Counted from the first letter of the stretch, positions 1 to 7,943 are shown. The stretch: DNA of 13,454 nt from CAYVQU01 sp964453155 (GCA_964453155.1 CAYVQU010000149.1:1-13454); one strand, 5' to 3'. The notes: generated from the letters alone by a model not told the origin. Translations and numbers: made by a program.

Positions 1-377
1 GTTCATAACGCAGTCGTTCCATTCATGGCGTCTCAATAAGCAATTGGTATTATTTATGGATGTTACGCAACCAGCACCCTTTGATGCGCTTGTGTAACAC
101 AAGTTTAAAGCTCCGCGTACTCTGCGGGCTCAGCGGTTCAGTACCAATAAAAGATGAAATCCAATAAACTCCACCCTCCGAAATTGAACCCTTCGCCAAA
201 CTCAGGACAGGTCAACGGGTTATGAGGGCACTTTAGTGTCCTTCAGCACTGAGCCGGGAGGTTTCAGCTCCCGGCGTTCTAAACCAGAATATTGTACGGA
301 GCGCGGTGTGCTGTCAGCTCTGAACGCCATATCATACCCTGAGGACAATCAAATTTTGACAACGTTAGGAGCAGCAG
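1..377. other. Non-coding leader region with palindromes
   Basis: No convincing gene lies here. The stretch holds a 15-bp perfect palindrome at 89-103 (CTTGTGT-A-ACACAAG), a GC-rich segment around 111-135 that resembles dispersed intergenic repeats, and a strong hairpin at 253-275 with 8-bp arms (GCCGGGAG and CTCCCGGC) around a 7-nt loop. An open frame at 236-487 runs across the hairpin and into the next gene in another frame; its composition does not look like protein. A good Shine-Dalgarno (AGGAG, 367-371) at the right end belongs to the next gene. Confidence 0.6.
253..275. repeat. GC-rich hairpin, 8-bp perfect arms
   Basis: Arms 253-260 and 268-275 are perfectly complementary around a 7-nt loop (gtttcag). 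No T-run follows, so it is not a classical intrinsic terminator. It may be the 3' end signal of a gene to the left of the window or part of a degenerate mobile-element end; the sequence alone does not decide. Confidence 0.5.
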
Positions 378-980
378 ATGAGCATTACGGCATATTTTCA
401 GTGGTTGAAAAAAGAGTGGGCCAAGGTTGGTGTAATACTCTCAATCTACCTGTTTATATTTTTGTTTGTCTTTGTTCGGCAGGTTGATTTTGTCATCTTT
501 ATTTTTCTGCTGCAAACGCCGCTGTACATGCTGCATCAAACCGAAGAGTATATTTTTCCTGGCGGATTCGGAAAATTCTTCAACACCAAGATATTCGGGC
601 TAGAAACCGAAGATAAACCCCTCGACGAGAATTTCATTTTTTATGTAAATGTGGGGTTGATCTGGGTTGTCTTGCCTGTTTTTGGACTTTTAGCAATCCT
701 TGACTATTGTTATGGGTTTTGGTTGCCATACTTCTCATTTTTTGCGGGTATTGCCCATGTCGCTTTAGCCGCGAAAGCCAAGAAAATATATAATCCAGGG
801 ATCTTGGTCAGTTTGCTGGTAAATATTCCAATCGGTTTGTGGTCCATCCGATATCTATTGCAGCACGGCTTATTAGCGCAGTTCGTGAACATCCATTTCG
901 TGATCGGTTTAGCAATCAATGCCATTTTGCCGGTTATGGGAACCCTATTATTTCGAAATCACCAAAAGCAAGTATCGTAA
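378..980 (+). CDS. HXXEE-family integral membrane protein
   Basis: This 200-residue protein is mostly hydrophobic. About six membrane segments can be read, near residues 17-33, 38-52, 88-110, 115-133, 140-160 and 168-192. Between the second and third lies MLHQTEEYIFPGGF (residues 51-64), with the His-x-x-Glu-Glu motif at H53, E56 and E57 that names the HXXEE family. A later GIAHVALA segment and a YNPG motif also fit that family. The biochemical function of the family is not established; conserved His and Glu in the membrane suggest metal binding or catalysis, which is inference. The ATG has a good Shine-Dalgarno (AGGAG, 367-371, 6-nt spacing). The coding sequence looks more AT-rich than the genes after it, partly because of its hydrophobic residues. 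The next gene starts 23 nt downstream on the same strand, so co-transcription is possible, but no shared function is apparent. Confidence 0.8.
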   Translation: MSITAYFQWLKKEWAKVGVILSIYLFIFLFVFVRQVDFVIFIFLLQTPLYMLHQTEEYIFPGGFGKFFNTKIFGLETEDKPLDENFIFYVNVGLIWVVLPVFGLLAILDYCYGFWLPYFSFFAGIAHVALAAKAKKIYNPGILVSLLVNIPIGLWSIRYLLQHGLLAQFVNIHFVIGLAINAILPVMGTLLFRNHQKQVS

Positions 981-1003
981 GACCAAGTGGCACACCAACC
1001 GTT

Positions 1004-1891
1004 ATGAAAATTCGTAAAGCCGTAATCCCCATCGCCGGGTTGGGCACTCGCCTATTCCCAGCCTCCCACGCCTGCCCGAAAGAGTTTTTCCCTATTGTTG
1101 GTCCCGATGGCATCGCCCGGCCCCTGGTCCATTATCAAATCATGGATATTTTGGACGCCGAAATCGAAGAAATTTGTATCATCGTTCAACCCGGGCAAGA
1201 GCAAATAGTGGGCGATTATTTGCGCGGACCTGGGGATGAATATCTGGCGCGCCTGGAGAAATATCCGGGATTACAGACTGAAACCCAGCAGATGCGAACT
1301 GCGCTTGAGAAAATCACTTTTGTGTTTCAGGAATCCCAAGAAGGATTTGGCCACGCGGTCTATCAGAGTCAAGCGTTTGCCGCGGGGGAGCCGATTTTGC
1401 TGTGTTTGGGAGATCATCTTTTCCGAGGACGAGATTCCAGTCCGCATTCGGCGTTGATTACGGCCTACGATGCTTGTGGCGGCCCGACGGTTTCAGCCGT
1501 TAACCGCATCTCCGCAGGCGAACTACGGGGCTATGGCACCATCGCGGGGCGGCGGACGACCCAAAACCCAGAAATTGTGGCGGTTTCGCTCATCATCGAA
1601 AAACCCTCGGTCGCGGTGGCCACCCAAAAACTGCGCGTTGATGGCCTAAACCCGGATGAATTTCTGGGTTGGTTCGGGATGCACGCTCTGGCACCCTCCA
1701 TTTTCGATATCTTGGCCGAAATGATCCAGGATGATGTCCGCCAGAATGGGGAATTCCAACTGACCTATGCTCAGGAATTGCAGCGGCAGCGAGAACCGTA
1801 TTTTGCCCTGGAGATGACAGCTAGCCAACGTTTTGATTTTGGTACCCCCCAGGATTATGTTCAGAGTGTGGCCGCATTTGCGAACGGTTAG
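1004..1891 (+). CDS. galU: UTP-glucose-1-phosphate uridylyltransferase-like (GalU family)
   Basis: The family enzyme makes UDP-glucose from UTP and glucose-1-phosphate in the cytoplasm, feeding cell-surface polysaccharide synthesis. The N-terminus carries the nucleotide-binding motif IPIAGLGTRLFP (residues 8-19) and PKEFFPIV (25-32), the GalU form of the sugar-nucleotidyltransferase signature. FGHAV (115-119) and LGDH (135-138) follow; the second matches the family's LLGDD metal-binding segment with the last Asp replaced by His. An EKP near 199-201 and GEFQLT near 249-254 match conserved C-terminal GalU blocks. At 295 residues it has the usual family length. The frame is open back to 839, but that extension overlaps the upstream gene and lacks family similarity, so the ATG at 1004 is chosen. 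No clear Shine-Dalgarno precedes it. The substrate is inferred from family; another nucleotide-sugar pyrophosphorylase is possible given the GDD-to-GDH change. Confidence 0.85.
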   Translation: MKIRKAVIPIAGLGTRLFPASHACPKEFFPIVGPDGIARPLVHYQIMDILDAEIEEICIIVQPGQEQIVGDYLRGPGDEYLARLEKYPGLQTETQQMRTALEKITFVFQESQEGFGHAVYQSQAFAAGEPILLCLGDHLFRGRDSSPHSALITAYDACGGPTVSAVNRISAGELRGYGTIAGRRTTQNPEIVAVSLIIEKPSVAVATQKLRVDGLNPDEFLGWFGMHALAPSIFDILAEMIQDDVRQNGEFQLTYAQELQRQREPYFALEMTASQRFDFGTPQDYVQSVAAFANG

Positions 1892-1892
1892 C

Positions 1893-3131
1893 CTATACCT
1901 GTGCCAAACCCTGGTCTAAATCGGCCAGAATATCCACCACATCTTCCACCCCCACCGAGAACCGCACCAACCCGTCACTGATCCCCATCCTCAACCGCTC
2001 GGCCGCGGGGACACTGTGGTGAGTCATACTGGCCGGGTGCTGAATGAGGGAGTCGATATTTCCCAGGCTGACGGCTAGGGTGATCAGCCGTAACGAGTTC
2101 ATCAGTTTTTTTCCGGCCTCGAAACCGCCTTTTAGCTCGAAGGACAGCATTCCCCCAAAATCGGACATCTGTTTTTGGGCGATAGCATGTCCTTCAAAAT
2201 CGGGTAAACCAGGATAAAAAACTTGGGCCACTTTGGAATGACTGGCCAGATACTTCGCCACTGTCAACGTGTTTTCACAGTGTTGTTTCATCCGAATACC
2301 GAATGTTTTCAATCCAATATTAGCCTGCCAGGCATCAAAGGGACTGGGTGAGCCCCCATAAATCGTCGCTGTTTGCTGTAGTTCATCCTGCATAAATGCA
2401 ATTTGAGAACTGATCACTGCCCCCCCAACAATTAACCCATGCCCCGAGAGATATTTAGTTGTCGAATGGACAACGATATCAGCCCCTAAGCTCAGTGGTC
2501 GTTGGCAATAGGGGGTCGCAAAGGTGTTGTCTACCATCAGCCAGGCCCCATTTTGATGCGCTAATTCAGCCACGTGGACCAAGTCAACAATGCCCATCCC
2601 AGGGTTAACCGGGGTTTCGGCATATGCCAAAACTACCTCCGGATGGGCCGCGAACGCGGCCGCCCAGCCTTCAGGTGAGAGATCATCCACCCAGACTACA
2701 TTGAAGTTATATTTGGGTGCAAATTGGCTCAAAAAAGTGAAGGTATGGCTGTACAGCGCGGTTTGGGCAATGATCGTATCCCCCGGTTGGCACTTGGCTA
2801 AAATCGCGGTCGTAATCGCAGCCATCCCCGATGCAAAAACTTTCCCGGCGACGATTTCAGCGGGGTCACGATCAGGCTGGGCGCGGATCAGGTCAATGCC
2901 CTCCAATAAGGCGTATTTCTTCGCCAGTTGCTCTAAATTGGGGTTGCTGACCCGCGAATAATAATAGCCGGGCCGTTCTTTCATAAAAATTTCTTGCCCG
3001 GTACCGACATCGGGGAACAAGAAAGTTGTTGATTGGTAAATGGGGGCGATATGGGCATAGTTTGGATTTTCGCCTTCTTCGGCCTGCATCGCGATGGTCC
3101 CAATTCCATGCTGGGGAGCAAATTTCGACAT
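1893..3131 (-). CDS. PLP-dependent Cys/Met metabolism enzyme (methionine gamma-lyase / cystathionine gamma-synthase family)
   Basis: This 412-residue protein is a full-length member of the PLP-dependent trans-sulfuration family. It shows YYYSRVSNPN (residues 56-65), the phosphate-binding SGM (101-103), the stacking Tyr in ALY (Y127), DNTFATPYCQRPL (201-213) with the Asp that contacts the PLP ring nitrogen, and STTKYLSGH (223-231) with the Schiff-base lysine K226. The C-terminal stretch SLIQHPASMTHH is typical of methionine gamma-lyases and cystathionine gamma-synthases or lyases. At the position of the methionine gamma-lyase active-site Cys (YGCT in characterised enzymes) this protein has YSHT, so strict methionine lyase activity is uncertain. 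The ATG is preceded by AGGAG (3138-3142 on the plus strand, read in complement). It converges with the GalU-like gene, with a single base between the stop codons. The exact reaction cannot be assigned from sequence alone. Confidence 0.88.
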   Translation of the reverse strand: MSKFAPQHGIGTIAMQAEEGENPNYAHIAPIYQSTTFLFPDVGTGQEIFMKERPGYYYSRVSNPNLEQLAKKYALLEGIDLIRAQPDRDPAEIVAGKVFASGMAAITTAILAKCQPGDTIIAQTALYSHTFTFLSQFAPKYNFNVVWVDDLSPEGWAAAFAAHPEVVLAYAETPVNPGMGIVDLVHVAELAHQNGAWLMVDNTFATPYCQRPLSLGADIVVHSTTKYLSGHGLIVGGAVISSQIAFMQDELQQTATIYGGSPSPFDAWQANIGLKTFGIRMKQHCENTLTVAKYLASHSKVAQVFYPGLPDFEGHAIAQKQMSDFGGMLSFELKGGFEAGKKLMNSLRLITLAVSLGNIDSLIQHPASMTHHSVPAAERLRMGISDGLVRFSVGVEDVVDILADLDQGLAQV

Positions 3132-3176
3132 AGGTTTCTCCTGGGGAACGGTTTAGCTGAATTATACGTCTAAATA

Positions 3177-3240
3177 TCACGCCAAGACGCTAAGTCGCAA
3201 AGAATAATTAAGAACTTTGCGCCTTTGCGTCTTGGCGTGA
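3177..3240. repeat. Large imperfect inverted repeat (dispersed palindrome, copy 1)
   Basis: Arms 3177-3202 and 3215-3240 are 26 nt each and pair at 24 of 26 positions around a 12-nt AT-rich loop. The outer 14 bp (TCACGCCAAGACGC) are perfect. It lies between divergent genes. Its word content (ACGC, CTAAG, GCAAAG) recurs in the palindrome at 7880-7928, and a looser relative lies at 8212-8266, so it belongs to a dispersed non-coding repeat family rather than a gene-specific terminator. Confidence 0.85.
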
Positions 3241-3319
3241 TTAGCTGACAGTGTTATTCGTTATCCTGTGGCTTTCAGTTTTTAAACCCTGGTAGAATAA
3301 TACAACCTTGGTCTGAATT

Positions 3320-5191
3320 ATGAATGAAACCTATCGCATTTCTCCTGTCCAGCAAACTTTATTGGCCATGTTTTTGGGGATTGGCCTGTTTATCGCCGCG
3401 CTCACCGCGGTCTCAGTGGGATTCCATGCCTCCTATATCGGGCGGATATATCCAGGGGTGCGAGTGGGCTGGGTTGATGTTTCGGGTCTGACGGTGGATG
3501 AAGCCACGACCCAAATTTCAGCCGCGTATGCCTACCCCCTTCAGGGCCAAGTCACGCTACGGGATGGCGAAAATGTGTGGACTGCTACCCCCGCGGAAAT
3601 CGGGTTGTTCTTAGGGCCGGAATTCAACGCGCTCAACGCCTACGATCTTGGCCGAGACGGCCCGGCATTCTACCGGTGGTCCGATCAATTTGAGGCCTGG
3701 TATTCAGGAGTTAATCTACCAGTCAAGATGATCTTTGATGAACGGCTGGCTCACCAATACCTCAAGAATCTCGCGACTCAAGTCGATCTCCCAACTATCG
3801 AAGCCTCTTTGAGTGTCAACGGTACGGATGTAGTTGTTAATCCCGGTCAAATCGGTCGGACGGTTAATATTCCGGCTACCCTGGAATTGTTAAATGATCA
3901 GGTTGCCACCCTGTTGGATGGTGAAATCGCCTTGGTGGTGGACGAATCGCCCCCAATTATTTTGGATGTGACCGAACAGGCTGCCATTGCGGAACAGATT
4001 CTCAGCCAATCGTTGGTTTTACGTCTGCCCGGCAACCCCGATGGCAATCCCGGCCCCTGGACTTTCAAACCCGAAGAACTCGGCCGGATGCTGATCATTG
4101 AACGGGTGGCGACCCCCGAGGGCGAAATCTATCAGGTCGGGTTAAGTTCAAAATTGTTGCGCAGCTTTTTGGAGAGTCTGTCGCCGAGTATTTATGTCCA
4201 GAAAGCCAACGCCCGATTCATGTTCAATGATGAAACTCATGAGCTAGAAGTGATACAAGATTCGGTTACCGGCCAGGTGTTAGATATCGAAGCCAGCCTG
4301 GCTGCGATCCACGCCGCCATTGACGCCGGAGAACCTACTGTCGATTTGGACATGGAGTATTCCCTCCCGGCCGTCACCAGCGAGGCGACTGGAGTCGAGT
4401 TAGGGATAACTGAGTTAGTCAGTTCGCATACGACCTATTTTTATGGTTCCAGCGCTTCCCGCAAGCAGAATATTAGCACTGCGGCCTCCCGGTTCTACGG
4501 CCTGATGGTGGCTCCGGGCGAATCATTCTCGATGGCGAATGTGTTGGGTGATGTCAGTCTCGATACGGGCTATGCTGAGGCCTGGATTATCTTTGGCGAT
4601 CGGACCATCAAAGGCGTTGGCGGTGGGGTTTGTCAGGTTAGCACAACCTTGTTCCGGACGGTATTTTTTGGGGGTTATCCCGTGGTGGAGCGCCACCCTC
4701 ATGCTTATAGAGTTTATTATTACGAACAGAATTTTGGGGGCAGCAGCGACGATAAATGGGCCGGGCTGGATGCCACCGTTTACGTCCCCCTGGTGGATTT
4801 CAAGTTCCAGAACGACTCGGAACACTGGCTCTTAATGGAGACCTATGTCGGCGATAATTATCTGACCTGGAAGTTTTACTCCACCTCTGATGGCCGCTCG
4901 ATTGAATGGGATTCGACGGGTTTACAAAATGTCCAAAAACCGCCGGAGCCGAATTACATCGAAAATTCTGACCTGGAAAAGGGCGAAATCAAACAGGTCG
5001 ATTGGTCTGTCAAAGGAGCCGATGTCACCGTGATGCGGGAAGTTTATCGTAATGGGGATATGATCAACAGAGACACCTTTACCACCCATTACATGCCCTG
5101 GCGCGCCGTCTGTGAGTATGGCCCCAAAACCAAAGGGATGCCTCCCGAAGACCCCAGTACGAGTAATCCTTGCAAGCCGGATAAGAATTAA
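3320..5191 (+). CDS. VanW-domain protein with peptidoglycan-binding-like repeats, membrane anchored
   Basis: This 623-residue protein begins with a short cytoplasmic tail and one hydrophobic segment (about 12-34) and is otherwise extracytoplasmic. Residues about 40-345 contain two stretches resembling the PG_binding_4 (YoaR-like) domain found upstream of VanW domains. The VanW domain occupies about 371-490, with the diagnostic GGVCQVSTTLF at 435-445 followed by VVERHPHAYRV. The C-terminal part (about 555-605, from KGEIKQVDW onward) resembles a G5-like beta domain. VanW proteins are associated with the cell envelope and with vancomycin-resistance clusters, but their reaction is not established. 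No vanHAX-type resistance genes are present, so resistance should not be inferred. The start is the first ATG before the membrane segment; no strong Shine-Dalgarno is visible. A secreted protein gene follows, suggesting an envelope-oriented neighbourhood. Confidence 0.88.
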   Translation: MNETYRISPVQQTLLAMFLGIGLFIAALTAVSVGFHASYIGRIYPGVRVGWVDVSGLTVDEATTQISAAYAYPLQGQVTLRDGENVWTATPAEIGLFLGPEFNALNAYDLGRDGPAFYRWSDQFEAWYSGVNLPVKMIFDERLAHQYLKNLATQVDLPTIEASLSVNGTDVVVNPGQIGRTVNIPATLELLNDQVATLLDGEIALVVDESPPIILDVTEQAAIAEQILSQSLVLRLPGNPDGNPGPWTFKPEELGRMLIIERVATPEGEIYQVGLSSKLLRSFLESLSPSIYVQKANARFMFNDETHELEVIQDSVTGQVLDIEASLAAIHAAIDAGEPTVDLDMEYSLPAVTSEATGVELGITELVSSHTTYFYGSSASRKQNISTAASRFYGLMVAPGESFSMANVLGDVSLDTGYAEAWIIFGDRTIKGVGGGVCQVSTTLFRTVFFGGYPVVERHPHAYRVYYYEQNFGGSSDDKWAGLDATVYVPLVDFKFQNDSEHWLLMETYVGDNYLTWKFYSTSDGRSIEWDSTGLQNVQKPPEPNYIENSDLEKGEIKQVDWSVKGADVTVMREVYRNGDMINRDTFTTHYMPWRAVCEYGPKTKGMPPEDPSTSNPCKPDKN

Positions 5192-5235
5192 GTGTGTTTC
5201 GGTTGTCGTTTGAAATAAATCGAGCTTAATTTACG

Positions 5236-5322
5236 GGAAAAAGCCAGAATGCCCTGGCCTGAGGCCGGAGATGAATGGTAATCGGGGGTTTGGAGGTGGA
5301 AACCCCCATGTAGGCTTTTTCC
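5236..5322. other. Predicted three-way-junction RNA or DNA structure
   Basis: A perfect 10-bp outer stem (5236-5245 with 5313-5322, GGAAAAAGCC/GGCTTTTTCC) encloses two hairpins: 5254-5259 with 5263-5268 (6 bp, one G:U, 3-nt loop) and 5284-5291 with 5300-5307 (GGGGGTTT/AAACCCCC, 8-nt loop). It lies 44 nt after the VanW gene stop and about 125 nt before the next start. No known riboswitch class was recognised. The AGAAT-plus-GC-hairpin portion (5246-5270) loosely resembles the right end and guide-RNA scaffold of IS200/IS605 elements, so it could be a relic of one. No tnpA or tnpB remnant was found. Confidence 0.5.
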
Positions 5323-5326
5323 TTAG

Positions 5327-5357
5327 GAAGAACTCCGACCATATGTCGGAGTTCTTC
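5327..5357. terminator. 13-bp perfect hairpin, possible terminator
   Basis: Arms 5327-5339 (GAAGAACTCCGAC) and 5345-5357 are perfectly complementary around a 5-nt loop (CATAT). It sits after the VanW gene and before the GH114-like gene. There is no T-run on the plus side, so it may instead act as a Rho-dependent end point, an RNA-stabilising hairpin or a repeat. The stem itself is certain; its role is inferred from position. Confidence 0.55.
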
Positions 5358-5448
5358 ACTGCAACACCTGAGCAGATTTCGGTTTGAACATGATTATTAA
5401 TTCAGGATTCTTCCCGAAATCTGTTTATTCAGCGTTCATCTATGGTCA

Positions 5449-6273
5449 ATGAACAAATACGTCTTCGTTTTCGCTCTTCTCCTAATTTGCGCCGCCTGTA
5501 ATACGGTTGCATTTGCAGACGTCACCCCCACTCAAACGGTTTATTTGCCTCTGGTGATTACCCAAAAACCGATCTGGCAGCCGGCGCCCGGCACCAGTTG
5601 GCAATGGCAGCTTACGGGCGAAATTGATACCTCTTTCAATGTCGATATGTATGATATCGACTTGGTTGATACCCCGCAGGCCACCATTGACCAGCTCCAC
5701 GCCGACGGGCGGATCGTGATCTGCTACTTTAGTGCCGGGAGTTGGGAGGACTGGCGGCCAGATGCGGGGGACTTTCCAGTTGAGGTATTGGGCAACAACC
5801 TGGTAGATTGGCCCGGTGAAAAATGGCTGGATATTCGGGATTTGGATTCTCTAGGATCGATCATGGCGGCTCGATTGGATTTAGCGGTCACCAAAAACTG
5901 CGATGGGGTCGAACCCGATAACGTTGACGCGTACACGAATAATTCTGGGTTTCCGCTCACGGATCAGGATCAACTCACCTACAATCTCTGGCTGGCAGAG
6001 CAGGCCCATGCCCGCGGATTATCCATCGGTCTAAAAAATGACATCGATCAAATTCCAGCGCTTTTGCCCCACTTTGACTGGGCCATAAATGAAGAATGTT
6101 TCAGCTATACCGAGTGTGATCTGCTCTCACCCTTCGTTGCCAGTGGAAAAGCCGTTTTTGGGGTAGAATACGAATTAGACCCGGCCGAATTCTGCCTCCA
6201 GGCCAATGCCCTCAACTTCGATTTCCTTCAAAAAAAATGGGATTTGGATGCCTGGCGGGTGGCTTGTCGATAA
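5449..6273 (+). CDS. Secreted GH114-like TIM-barrel protein (endo-alpha-1,4-polygalactosaminidase family)
   Basis: This 274-residue protein starts with a signal peptide (residues 1-23, ending near VAFA-D). A Cys at residue 17 in ICAAC resembles a weak lipobox, so lipoprotein anchoring is possible but less likely. The mature part matches the glycoside hydrolase family 114 fold: WQWQLTGEID near the start, then VICYFSAGSWEDWRPD, GEKWLDIRD, the acidic DGVEPDNVD (152-160), GLSIGLKND and INEECFSY. Family members act on galactosamine-containing polysaccharide or carry an uncharacterised hydrolase-like barrel. The conserved acidic residues are present, so the protein could be active; its substrate is unknown. 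The ATG lies just downstream of an out-of-frame ATG at 5442 and has no clear Shine-Dalgarno. It follows a membrane-anchored VanW protein, which fits envelope or biofilm polysaccharide work. Confidence 0.85.
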   Translation: MNKYVFVFALLLICAACNTVAFADVTPTQTVYLPLVITQKPIWQPAPGTSWQWQLTGEIDTSFNVDMYDIDLVDTPQATIDQLHADGRIVICYFSAGSWEDWRPDAGDFPVEVLGNNLVDWPGEKWLDIRDLDSLGSIMAARLDLAVTKNCDGVEPDNVDAYTNNSGFPLTDQDQLTYNLWLAEQAHARGLSIGLKNDIDQIPALLPHFDWAINEECFSYTECDLLSPFVASGKAVFGVEYELDPAEFCLQANALNFDFLQKKWDLDAWRVACR

Positions 6274-6287
6274 AACAGAAAAAAATA

Positions 6288-6339
6288 CGCTAATCTACAT
6301 CAATGTGATTTTTATTCGCGCTAATTCACGCGATTAGCG
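6288..6339. repeat. CGCTAAT direct and inverted repeats upstream of kinase gene
   Basis: CGCTAAT occurs at 6288-6294 and 6319-6325, with its reverse complement ATTAGCG at 6333-6339. The last two form a 7-bp hairpin with a 7-nt loop. The array ends 27 nt before the kinase ATG, so it could be an operator or a dispersed repeat; the surrounding AT-rich context resembles repeats common in related genomes. Confidence 0.5.
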
Positions 6340-6365
6340 GTTTGAATCACTCAAATCCCATAAAA

Positions 6366-7850
6366 ATGGAAGATTTAACCGGAAAAACCCTCGACCAATA
6401 TCAAATTGTCGGCCCCCTGGGTGAAGGGGGTATGGCCGCGGTATTTAAGGCCTACCAGCCCAGCATGGATCGGTATGTGGCCGTCAAAGTGTTGCCGAAA
6501 CACTTCGCCAGCGAGCCAAAATTTGTTCAACGATTCGAGCGCGAAGCCCGGATTATTGCTAAATTACAGCATCCCCATATCTTGCCAATCCATGATTTCG
6601 GACAAGCTGAGGGCTATACCTACATTGTCATGCCCTATATCGAAGCCGGGACGCTCGCCGAATTGCTCCAAGACAACCCTCTCCCCGCGCCCCAAATTCG
6701 GCGGATCATTGCCCAGGTCGGCGATGCGCTCGATTACGCCCATGCCGAAGGCGTCATTCATCGCGACGTCAAACCCAGTAACATTATGCTCGATGAGCGC
6801 GGCAACTGTTTGCTTATGGATTTTGGCATTGGCAAAATCCTGGCCGGATCGATCCAGCTTACGAATACCGGCGATTTGGTGGGCACTCCGGCTTATATGT
6901 CCCCTGAGCAGGGCCTCGGCACCGAAATTGATGGCCGCAGTGATATTTACTCCCTGGGGGTGATGTTGTATGAAATGATCACCGGTCGGGCCCCTTTCAA
7001 TGCTGAAACACCGATGGCCGTGGTCATCAAACATATTTATGATCCCTTACCGCCCCCCCGAGAAGTTAAATCGGATATCTCGGAACCGATCGAACGCGTG
7101 GTGCTGAAAGCCCTGGCAAAAGATCGCGACAATCGTTTCGCGACGCCAAATGAAATGGTCGCGGCGCTGGAAGCTGCGTATGAGAATGTTGCCTTACCGC
7201 AGCCAGATCCACCTGCTGACCTAAAACCCGACAGTGCGGATAAAACAATTGCAGCCCCGGAGGGCGCCCCTTCCAAAATCCGAGTGGATGCGCAGCCCCA
7301 ACGCAAAATTAACCCTCTCTGGATTTTCGGGGTGATTGCCACCCTGGTTGTGATCGCCGTTTTGGGGTTGATCGGCCTCTTTGTTTTTGGACGCCAATTC
7401 CTAACTGCAAATACCTCAGAACCCACGGCCACCGTCGTAATTGCGGCTGCCCCTGCGACCGCGACACCCTTACCCACCCTAACGCCCACCCTTGACCCTA
7501 CCCCAACGACTGCTCCGATGGCAGAAACCAGGGCCACCGCCGTTGTGGAAAATCAGGCCGAATTTGACACCGAATTCCCTCTCCCTGAAGTTGTGGTCAA
7601 CTTCTTTTCGCGGTACGAGGGTGATTCGATCAACTTTCAAACCAACATTACCATTGAAGAATCGATTGCCTTTTACCGGGAAGTGTTTGCCGCTCAAGGT
7701 CTGACCGAACGTGAAATTACCACCAACATCACCGAACGCACCTTTAGCATGGTATTCGATGGTCATCCCCGCGGCCTGGCCATCGTTGTCCAAGGCACTG
7801 ACCTCGATCATGGCACCACCAATATCAACATCCGCTTCGAGGATATTTGA
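6366..7850 (+). CDS. Transmembrane Ser/Thr protein kinase (Hanks type) with extracellular sensor-like domain
   Basis: The N-terminal 270 residues form a complete Hanks-type kinase: glycine loop GEGGMAAVF (19-27), ATP-binding K41 in AVKVL, catalytic D134 in HRDVKPSN, metal-binding DFG at 152-154 and the activation-segment motif GTPAYMSPEQ. A Pro-rich linker precedes one membrane segment (about 318-342). Outside the cell lies a Thr/Pro-rich spacer (about 350-382) and a C-terminal domain of about 95 residues (400-494) that I cannot assign; it is not PASTA. All catalytic residues are present, so activity is expected. The frame extends to a TTG at 6342, but the ATG at 6366 gives MEDLTGKTLDQYQIV, the form usual for these kinases, and is preferred; neither start has a clear Shine-Dalgarno. 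The kinase could sense an envelope signal. A link to the sigma factor downstream is speculation. Confidence 0.92.
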   Translation: MEDLTGKTLDQYQIVGPLGEGGMAAVFKAYQPSMDRYVAVKVLPKHFASEPKFVQRFEREARIIAKLQHPHILPIHDFGQAEGYTYIVMPYIEAGTLAELLQDNPLPAPQIRRIIAQVGDALDYAHAEGVIHRDVKPSNIMLDERGNCLLMDFGIGKILAGSIQLTNTGDLVGTPAYMSPEQGLGTEIDGRSDIYSLGVMLYEMITGRAPFNAETPMAVVIKHIYDPLPPPREVKSDISEPIERVVLKALAKDRDNRFATPNEMVAALEAAYENVALPQPDPPADLKPDSADKTIAAPEGAPSKIRVDAQPQRKINPLWIFGVIATLVVIAVLGLIGLFVFGRQFLTANTSEPTATVVIAAAPATATPLPTLTPTLDPTPTTAPMAETRATAVVENQAEFDTEFPLPEVVVNFFSRYEGDSINFQTNITIEESIAFYREVFAAQGLTEREITTNITERTFSMVFDGHPRGLAIVVQGTDLDHGTTNINIRFEDI

Positions 7851-7879
7851 TGCGATGAATCGTAAACCGCACGCTAAGC

Positions 7880-7928
7880 CGCAAAGACGCTAAGTTTTAT
7901 TGTTTTTTTGCGCCTTAGCGCCTTTGCG
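7880..7928. repeat. Large inverted repeat (dispersed palindrome, copy 2)
   Basis: Arms 7880-7894 and 7914-7928 are 15 nt and pair at 14 of 15 positions around a 19-nt loop that contains a T-rich run. Its words (GCAAAGACGC, CTAAG) are shared with the palindrome at 3177-3240. It lies between the kinase and the Trm112-like gene and could terminate the kinase transcript. Confidence 0.75.
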
Positions 7929-7943
7929 TGAGATATGATAAGC

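Noticed and set aside
236..487. 83-residue open frame before the HXXEE gene
   Set aside because: It crosses the hairpin at 253-275 and overlaps the well-supported HXXEE gene in another frame; it has no Shine-Dalgarno and no recognisable domain.
839..1003. N-terminal extension of the GalU-like gene
   Set aside because: It overlaps the HXXEE coding sequence, and GalU similarity begins exactly at the ATG at 1004.
3320..5191. Vancomycin-resistance gene
   Set aside because: The VanW domain is widespread in envelope proteins unrelated to resistance, and no vanHAX-type or VanS/VanR genes are present.
5246..5270. Functional IS200/IS605 element or guide RNA
   Set aside because: Only a loose resemblance to the right-end scaffold is seen, and there is no tnpA or tnpB sequence nearby.
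7037..7537. 166-residue antisense frame under the kinase
   Set aside because: Low-complexity Val/Gly/Ala sequence produced by the complement of the Thr/Pro linker and membrane segment.
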